Source of the DNA: Acerihabitans sp047324305
GTDB taxonomy: Bacteria > Pseudomonadota > Gammaproteobacteria > Enterobacterales > Enterobacteriaceae
NCBI RefSeq assembly: GCF_047324305.1
Contig: NZ_CP178740.1
Coordinates: forward strand, 1,984,001 to 2,048,000
Length of the DNA stretch: 64,000 nucleotides
Direction of reading: 5' to 3'
Positions 59,292-64,000 of this stretch are shown piece after piece (within the stretch, counting starts at the first letter, position 1; each line of letters starts with the position of its first letter). Under the pieces are notes generated by a model, which was not told the DNA's origin, did not search any database, and saw nothing but the letters and a program-made list of their open reading frames with translations. The position numbers were made by a program, and so were the translations under genes.

Positions 59292-60056
59292 TCAGACTGC
59301 CGCCAACATACCGCCGTCAACAAAGATCAGGTGACCGTTGACAAAATCAGAGGCTTTCGCCGCCAGGAATACCGCGGCGCCGATAAGTTCCTGCGGGTCT
59401 CCCCAGCGGGCGGCCGGGGTGCGTTTGGTCAGCCAGGCGGTAAATTCCTGGTTATCGACCAGGGCCTTGGTCATTTCGGTATTAAAATAGCCGGGGGCGA
59501 TGCCGTTAACCTGAATATTATAACGGGCCAGTTCCACACACATGCCGCGGGTCAGCATTTTAACCGCGCCCTTTGACGCCGCATAGGGGGTAATGGTGTC
59601 ACGGCCGAGTTCGCTTTGCATGGAGCAAATATTGATGATTTTACCCCGGTTGCGTTTGATCATGTTACGGGCAACCGCTTGTGAAACCAAAAATACCGCC
59701 GTTTGATTTACCGCGATAATATCGTTCCAGTCTTTCTCAGGAAATTCGGTAAACGGATGGCGTCGCTGGATGCCGGCATTGTTAATCAAAATATCAATAG
59801 GGCCGATATCGGACTCAATTTGCTCAATAGCGCTATTAACGGCCTGGCTTTTCGTCACATCAAATGCGACAGAATAAGCGGTATACCCTTGGTCCCGTAA
59901 CTGCTGCGCCGCTTTTTCCGCGCGGGCGGCGGTAATATCATTGATGATGATTTCCGCACCCGATTGCGCCAGTCCGTTGGCCAATAAAAAACCAATGCCT
60001 TGGGCGGAGCCGGTAATCAGCGCTTTTTTATTTTTTAATGAAAAAATATCGTTCAT
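59292..60056 (-). CDS. idnO: Gluconate 5-dehydrogenase (5-keto-D-gluconate reductase)
   Basis: The 254-residue short-chain dehydrogenase has the same length as E. coli IdnO. NAD(P) is bound by TGSAQGIGF (residues 15-23); the catalytic residues are Ser-Met in NICSMQSELG with Tyr-Lys in YAASKGA. It reduces 5-ketogluconate to D-gluconate in the idonate pathway. It lies 15 bases after idnD and before idnT. Confidence 0.94.
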   Translation of the reverse strand: MNDIFSLKNKKALITGSAQGIGFLLANGLAQSGAEIIINDITAARAEKAAQQLRDQGYTAYSVAFDVTKSQAVNSAIEQIESDIGPIDILINNAGIQRRHPFTEFPEKDWNDIIAVNQTAVFLVSQAVARNMIKRNRGKIINICSMQSELGRDTITPYAASKGAVKMLTRGMCVELARYNIQVNGIAPGYFNTEMTKALVDNQEFTAWLTKRTPAARWGDPQELIGAAVFLAAKASDFVNGHLIFVDGGMLAAV

Positions 60057-60071
60057 TTTGGATCCCTATTT

Positions 60072-61103
60072 TCAAAAAACCAACTGTACTTTTGACGCTA
60101 ACGATTTGTCCGCCGCGAAGATCAACGCCTGTTCAAGTTCGGCCTGCGGATATTCACCGGATAACAACGGCAGCGGGTCGATGGTGCCGTTGCCCAGCCA
60201 GGCCACGGCGGTATTAAATTCGGTGGTGAAACGAAAACTCCCCACCAGCCTGATTTCCTTGGCTATGACCATCATCATGGGGAACTCCGGCGTCACGCCG
60301 CCCATGCCGACCTGGACTAAGGTACCCCTGGCCCGGGTTAATTCCAGGCAGCGCGTAATGGACTGGGGATGGCCCGAGGCTTCGAACGCGATATCGAAGT
60401 AGCCTTTTTGATCGGCATACGCGGAGAAATCACCGGCCGCCGCATGCAGGGTTTTGGTGGCGCCCATTTGGGCGGCGATATCCAGGCAACGCTGGCTCAG
60501 GTCGGCGCAGATGATTTCCCGCGCGCCCGAGGCCTTGGCGGCCGCCACCAGCAAGCTGCCGATAGGCCCGACGCCGGAGACAAAAACGGTTTTACCCTTA
60601 ACGTCCCCGGCCTGATTCACGGCGTGAATGGCCACCGCCAGCGGTTCGGCAAAAGCCATGACGCGTTCATCGAGGGCATTGTCAAAGGGGATGCATTGTT
60701 CCGTATCCACGACTTTAAATTGCGTGAATCCGCCATCCACATGCGGGAAATACATGGCGCTGCCGAAAAAGCGCATATTAATACATTGATTTTCCTCACC
60801 GGACAGGCAATATTTACACTGTTTACAGGGCTTGCTGGGGTTAATGGCCACGCTCTGGTTAACGGATAACCCCGGGGCATCGCTTTTTACCACATGGCCG
60901 ATAACTTCGTGCCCCAGAATCATGGGCTGGCGCACTTTGAAATTTCCGACCGCACCCTCCTGGTAATAATGCAGATCGGATCCGCAAATCCCGCCGCGGG
61001 ATATTTTAACCAAGGTCCCCTGGCCGGAATATTCTACGTTTTGCGCCACCACGGCAACGGCTTTTTTTCCGGTAACCACGCAAGACTGGGTATCAACGTT
61101 CAT
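60072..61103 (-). CDS. idnD: L-idonate 5-dehydrogenase
   Basis: The 343-residue zinc-dependent medium-chain dehydrogenase has catalytic-zinc ligands in GGICGSDLHYY and GHEVIGHV, the structural-zinc Cys cluster CKQCKYCLSGEENQC, and the NAD motif SGVGPIGSLLVAAA. It oxidises L-idonate to 5-ketogluconate, the first step of the pathway completed by idnO. It heads the operon; a CRP site and tandem repeats lie upstream. No idnK (gluconate kinase) gene is found in the window, so that step must come from elsewhere. Confidence 0.94.
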   Translation of the reverse strand: MNVDTQSCVVTGKKAVAVVAQNVEYSGQGTLVKISRGGICGSDLHYYQEGAVGNFKVRQPMILGHEVIGHVVKSDAPGLSVNQSVAINPSKPCKQCKYCLSGEENQCINMRFFGSAMYFPHVDGGFTQFKVVDTEQCIPFDNALDERVMAFAEPLAVAIHAVNQAGDVKGKTVFVSGVGPIGSLLVAAAKASGAREIICADLSQRCLDIAAQMGATKTLHAAAGDFSAYADQKGYFDIAFEASGHPQSITRCLELTRARGTLVQVGMGGVTPEFPMMMVIAKEIRLVGSFRFTTEFNTAVAWLGNGTIDPLPLLSGEYPQAELEQALIFAADKSLASKVQLVF

Positions 61104-61164
61104 TTTTATTTCCTCAACGGTAATGTCGTTGAGGTGCAGTTAAACGGCTATGGATGTGCAAAAC

Positions 61165-61180
61165 TGTGATGGATGTCACT
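61165..61180 (-). promoter_or_regulatory. idnD: CRP-cAMP binding site of the idn operon
   Basis: TGTGA-N6-TCACT matches the CRP consensus TGTGA-N6-TCACA in nine of ten core positions. It lies about 62 bases before the idnD start codon. Catabolite activation of gluconate/idonate genes is known in E. coli. Confidence 0.7.
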
Positions 61181-61182
61181 TA

Positions 61183-61210
61183 AAAATGATGTAACGAAAA
61201 TGATGTAACG
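61183..61210. repeat. Perfect 14-bp tandem repeat, likely regulator site
   Basis: AAAATGATGTAACG occurs twice in direct, adjacent copies (61183-61196 and 61197-61210), immediately upstream of the CRP site with respect to idnD. The ATGTAACG element resembles half of the GntR/IdnR operator family, so the repeat may bind IdnR, but only part of the known palindrome is seen. Confidence 0.5.
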
Positions 61211-61510
61211 CATAACGTGATTGACTTAATAAAAAGCAACCTCCGTTCAAAATGAACAAGAAATAATGTGAATAACCCGGTATGGTAAATTGGCCGCTAA
61301 ATAGATGCTAATTATGTTATTAGGTATTTGCTATCCCTCATTATTACGGATCGCGAGAGTACGCCTCTGATAAACAGGCGATAGTTACCGCCGCCGCCTG
61401 TCCAGGCATTGTCGGTTGCCGGTGCTGGCTTTATGTATGCTTGGCCATTGGGTTCTATTTTTTATTTTTATGGATTTTATAGCGCGTTATATTCCGCAGG
61501 GAATCATTTA

Positions 61511-62230
61511 TCAATTAAGCGCGTCCCAAATCATTGAGGCGCCCGCCACCAGCATCATGGCGTCAATCAGGCGGTTAAAGGTTTTTTCAGCCATTTTCAC
61601 CAAGAATATTTTACCGATGTACATGCCGGCAACCAGCGTACCGCCTACCATCAGGCCACTGATAACGACGGACCGCGGCAGGGCGCCGATGGCCCCGAAC
61701 GCCGATGCCTTGGCAAGGTAGATAGCAAAGGAGGCGGCCGCTTCCGTCGACAGCAGCGCACCTTTTGTCAGCCCATACCCGGCAAAAAGGGGGATGGTCA
61801 GCGGGCCCGTGGAGAAAACCACCCCGGTGAGGTAACCGACCAGTGCGCCCGCCAGCGCCAGTTGCCTGGCGTTGAGCGTTATTGCCCGGGCATTGGCCCA
61901 GTGGCGCGCCGGGATCAGCAGGAAGAAAAACAGGCCGATGCAGAAGTTGGAGAGGGGCGCAGGCATCAGCCACAGCGTATTGGCGCCCAGGACGGCGGCG
62001 GGGATACCCGGCAGGGAATACCACAGAAAGGCCCTGATATTGATGTCCCTGCGCCACATAAGCACACGCGAAACATTACCCATAATGGCGGCGATGGCCA
62101 TGATGGGAACCGCGGCCTTGGGACCAAAGGTATACGCCAGCGCCGGCAACAGCATGATGGAAGCGCCTGTGCCCACCATGCCGCTGATGATGCCGGCCGC
62201 TATTCCAATAATGACAATGATCAGATACAT
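61511..62230 (-). CDS. TauE/SafE-family membrane permease
   Basis: The 239-residue protein has about seven to eight hydrophobic segments. The family start MYLIIVIIGIAAGIISGMVGTGASIMLLPAL and the internal repeat GALVGYLTGVVFSTGPLTIPLFAGYGLTKGALLSTEA match TauE/SafE (DUF81) transporters, which export sulfonates, sulfoacetate or other organic anions. The start is ATG 62230 (a GTG precedes it at 62233). A divergent LysR gene 107 bases away probably controls it. Confidence 0.88.
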   Translation of the reverse strand: MYLIIVIIGIAAGIISGMVGTGASIMLLPALAYTFGPKAAVPIMAIAAIMGNVSRVLMWRRDINIRAFLWYSLPGIPAAVLGANTLWLMPAPLSNFCIGLFFFLLIPARHWANARAITLNARQLALAGALVGYLTGVVFSTGPLTIPLFAGYGLTKGALLSTEAAASFAIYLAKASAFGAIGALPRSVVISGLMVGGTLVAGMYIGKIFLVKMAEKTFNRLIDAMMLVAGASMIWDALN

Positions 62231-62294
62231 CACGCCGGCACGTCCTTTTTCAGGGGGTAGTAACCATGATGATAGCGATCAGAAATGGAATGGT

Positions 62295-62313
62295 GCGTGA
62301 TAAAATATCACGC
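62295..62313. promoter_or_regulatory. LysR-type operator between the TauE/SafE and LysR genes
   Basis: GCGTGAT-AAAAT-ATCACGC is a perfect 7-bp inverted repeat with a 5-base centre that contains the T-N11-A core of LysR sites. It lies 24 bases before the LysR start and 65 before the permease start, the usual place for an autoregulatory site. Confidence 0.6.
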
Positions 62314-62337
62314 AATAGTGATAAAAAAGGACTGGTT

Positions 62338-63255
62338 ATGCATTCACTCCCACCCCTGGCGGCATTACGGGCATTTTTGGTTGCATGCCATGCCGGCAGC
62401 TATACCGCCGCCGCCAAAGAATTATGTATTACCCATGGGGCGGTCAGCCGCCATATGCAGGTGGTTGAAAAATGGTTCGGCGTTAATTTATTCAGCCGGG
62501 AAGGCCAGCGACGCGTGCCGACGCCTTACGCCCTGACGCTGGCCCGGGAGCTGGGGAGCGCGTTTGATAACCTGTCCGACATCGCCCTGCGCTACGGCAA
62601 CGGTGGACGTAATAATGTCTTTAATGTCAGCGTGCCGACCACACTGTGCCTGAAATGGCTGCTGCCCCGCCTCGATGATTTTTATACGCGCTTTCCCCAG
62701 GCAAATTTGCAGATTTCCACGGCCAATACCGAGCAATTGCACATTATCGGGCACTATGACCTGTTGATCCGGCGTGATATTAGCGTAGCGGAGTATTCCG
62801 CGATCGCGTTTTTGCAAGATCAGCATTGCCTGATGGCCTCCCCCGCGCTGCTTAAGCGTTATCCGCTCCGCCTGCCCGCGGATGTCCTCGCCTGTCCCCG
62901 CATTGAAACCCTGACAAGGCCTGGGCAGTGGAATCTGTGGCTGGCGGCGGCCGGCCTGCGAAAAACACCCGCGAGCTTATTTCGCCGTTACGACCATTTC
63001 CACGTTTCCCTGCAGGCGATGCTGGAAGGGATCGGGGTGGGATTGGGGCCGGTCAACACGCTGTCGGCGGAGATAATGCATGGCCGTCTTGTCCCGCTGT
63101 TTCCGCAATTTACCGTTGCCCCCTGTCAATACCAGGCCTTAACGCCGGTGAGCGTGCAAAAAACCGTATTGCACCAAGCGTTTGAGCAGTGGCTGGTGGT
63201 GCAGGGGAAAGCGCTAAATGCCGATGGCGATAACGACGCAAACACAACAGTCTGA
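62338..63255 (+). CDS. LysR-family regulator, GcvA-like
   Basis: The 305-residue regulator starts MHSLPPLAALRAFLVACHAGSYTAAAKELCITHGAVSRHMQVVEKWFGVNLFSREGQRRVPT, the GcvA-type LysR DNA-binding domain. Its effector domain includes SVPTTLCLKWLLPRL and the late IGVGLGPVNTLSAEIMHGRLVPLFP. ATG 62338 follows AAGGA. Its 3' end overlaps a truncated P-loop gene on the opposite strand, so the current stop may lie close to an old recombination point, but the protein length is normal for LysR. Confidence 0.88.
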   Translation: MHSLPPLAALRAFLVACHAGSYTAAAKELCITHGAVSRHMQVVEKWFGVNLFSREGQRRVPTPYALTLARELGSAFDNLSDIALRYGNGGRNNVFNVSVPTTLCLKWLLPRLDDFYTRFPQANLQISTANTEQLHIIGHYDLLIRRDISVAEYSAIAFLQDQHCLMASPALLKRYPLRLPADVLACPRIETLTRPGQWNLWLAAAGLRKTPASLFRRYDHFHVSLQAMLEGIGVGLGPVNTLSAEIMHGRLVPLFPQFTVAPCQYQALTPVSVQKTVLHQAFEQWLVVQGKALNADGDNDANTTV

Positions 63256-63372
63256 GCGAATGCCGTGCCGGCCGGGTTCTTCGACAACGGTATAGCCGCG
63301 TCGCTTCAGCTCGGCGAGTAACGTGGATTTCCCACCACCGGAACAGCCGGAAATAACGATAAGTCGATTCAT
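63214..63372 (-). pseudogene. Truncated P-loop ATPase/kinase remnant
   Basis: From ATG 63372 the minus strand encodes MNRLIVISGCSGGGKSTLL with a perfect Walker A (GCSGGGKST), continuing AELKRRGYTVVEEPGRHG, the start of a known small AAA/P-loop protein family (about 180 residues). After residue 36 the similarity stops and the frame ends at 63214, inside the 3' end of the LysR gene. The gene has lost its 3' four-fifths. A recombination or deletion at about 63265 is inferred. Confidence 0.7.
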
Positions 63373-63654
63373 GTTTTTCTGTGCCTGCTGGATATGAATG
63401 CCACGATAGAATTATGCCAGGTTTGAACGTTGAGCCACCATGGGTAAAGGCCATCCTGGCCTGTTAACGTCTTTGATGATCCCCGCTATTGATGACCGGT
63501 ATGGGCTTAGAAAGAGACGCGCGCGGGGGAAGGCTTGCCCACCCGCGGTCAGAAAGCATGGCATCGCCTTAACGGCCGGGATCCCCTTGCTTAAATTATC
63601 GGCACCCAGTCAATAGATGAGGGTATTGGAGCAAAAATGGATCCGGCAAGGTGT

Positions 63655-63681
63655 AAAAATCGCCGGGCCCGAAAGCCCGGC
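63655..63681 (-). terminator. Intrinsic terminator on the minus strand
   Basis: GCCGGGC/GCCCGGC (7 bp, 6-base loop) is followed on the minus strand by GATTTTTAC. It would end transcripts from the right edge of the window, and lies 37 bases after the stop of the small frame at 63719-63907. Confidence 0.6.
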
Positions 63682-63718
63682 CAGCAACATTAGCCTACCA
63701 ATGCAACCCGCCCATAGC

Positions 63719-63907
63719 TCACAGAACCAAAGCTTGAATGAGACTGTATAGTGGCAGAACGAATCTTAATGGTTCCCTAACTGTTCCTAATCTTGCCAAA
63801 TCAGCGTAGTGAGGCCAGGGGACAACGTCTCGCCCGGCATAGCGCGTTTGTCGCCGGCGCGCCTGCAAAAGCGGATTGAGGATCATTCGCCCCAATACAA
63901 CGTGCAC
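63719..63907 (-). CDS. Small hypothetical protein
   Basis: This 62-codon frame starts with GTG 63907, preceded by GAGG at 8 bases, and stops 37 bases before an intrinsic terminator. The product is basic (RRRQTRYAGRD) with a hydrophobic end (LRFVLPLYSLIQALVL). I do not recognise a family. It could be a real small gene, the degraded end of a larger one, or chance. Confidence 0.3.
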   Translation of the reverse strand: MHVVLGRMILNPLLQARRRQTRYAGRDVVPWPHYADLARLGTVREPLRFVLPLYSLIQALVL

Positions 63908-63931
63908 TTCACTTCCCTCAATGCGATCTCC

Positions 63932-64000
63932 TCACCCACCCTTATCCAGCCGCAATTCCGGGGCGGCTGCCAGGCATCCGAATCCCGCGCAGATATTTCG
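63932..64000 (-). other. Open frame running off the window edge
   Basis: The minus strand is open from the edge to a TGA at 63932, reading a short C-terminus that ends in Leu-Arg-Leu-Asp-Lys-Gly-Gly. It may be the 3' end of a gene outside the window, followed closely by the small frame 63719-63907. Too short to identify. Confidence 0.2.

Larger units (their letters stand above)
61104..61510. other. Intergenic region upstream of idnD
   Basis: This 407-base gap holds the idn control region (CRP site and 14-bp tandem repeats at 61165-61210). The rest, 61211-61510, shows no gene, RNA or clear terminator. In E. coli the divergent idnK lies here; no trace of a kinase is seen. Confidence 0.5.

Overview
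The window reads as chromosomal DNA of a GC-rich enterobacterium (Enterobacterales). The left end carries core genes whose proteins align almost residue for residue with E. coli from memory: yihX-yihY-dtd-yiiD, yicH, xanP, recG, spoT, rpoZ and gmk. An idnD-idnO-idnT-idnR gluconate/idonate operon and a fhuE-like receptor sit on the right. High GC, many metabolic ABC operons and the core gene order fit a plant-, soil- or insect-associated genus (Pectobacteriaceae or the Sodalis group). The exact genus is inference.

Layout. 1-11233: conserved core (HAD phosphatase, BrkB-type membrane protein, D-Tyr-tRNA deacylase, YiiD acyltransferase, AsmA-like YicH, xanthine permease, then gmk-rpoZ-spoT-recG on the minus strand). 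trmH and gltS, which E. coli has around recG, are absent here. 11234-13404: two long gene-poor stretches around a MarR regulator, then a small VOC protein. 13608-26323: a catabolic locus with a Dpp/Opp-type ABC importer, an MFS exporter, two CocE/NonD-type serine hydrolases, a nitrilase-superfamily amidase and a GlxA-type AraC regulator. Both operons of this locus carry GTCGT direct repeats spaced exactly 21 bp, which suggests a shared regulator.

27213-32812: an AT-rich accessory island. It holds a PhlD-like type III polyketide synthase, an octanucleotide tandem repeat, an MFS transporter, and two paralogous enzymes that each appear to join an N-terminal PqqD-like (RiPP-recognition) domain to a heme-oxygenase-like diiron oxidase domain. 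Upstream of these, on the same strand, a 24-codon gene with a strong ribosome-binding site is followed by a perfect hairpin. This has the layout of a RiPP (modified peptide) gene cluster: precursor, attenuator, two RRE-diiron-oxidase fusions, exporter. I do not recognise it as a described class, and it is the best candidate for a new system here.

32813-44534: a YcaQ-type DNA glycosylase, an IclR-linked polar amino-acid ABC importer, a quinone-oxidoreductase-like dehydrogenase with a divergent LysR regulator, a LysR-controlled DHA2 efflux pump with a zinc-protease-like partner, and a TetR/MFS pair with a clear operator. 44594-53110: one long minus-strand operon with an ArgH-like lyase, a polar amino-acid ABC importer, two PuuE-type deacetylase/amidohydrolase proteins, an MmgE/PrpD protein and an Fe-type alcohol dehydrogenase, facing a divergent LysR gene. 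The ArgH-like/MmgE-PrpD pairing recalls iminodisuccinate/EDDS degradation. 54408-56765: Fur box, fhuE-like receptor and terminator. 56809-61210: idn operon with a CRP site and tandem operator-like repeats. 61511-64000: TauE/SafE permease, divergent LysR gene, a truncated P-loop ATPase remnant and a poorly understood edge.
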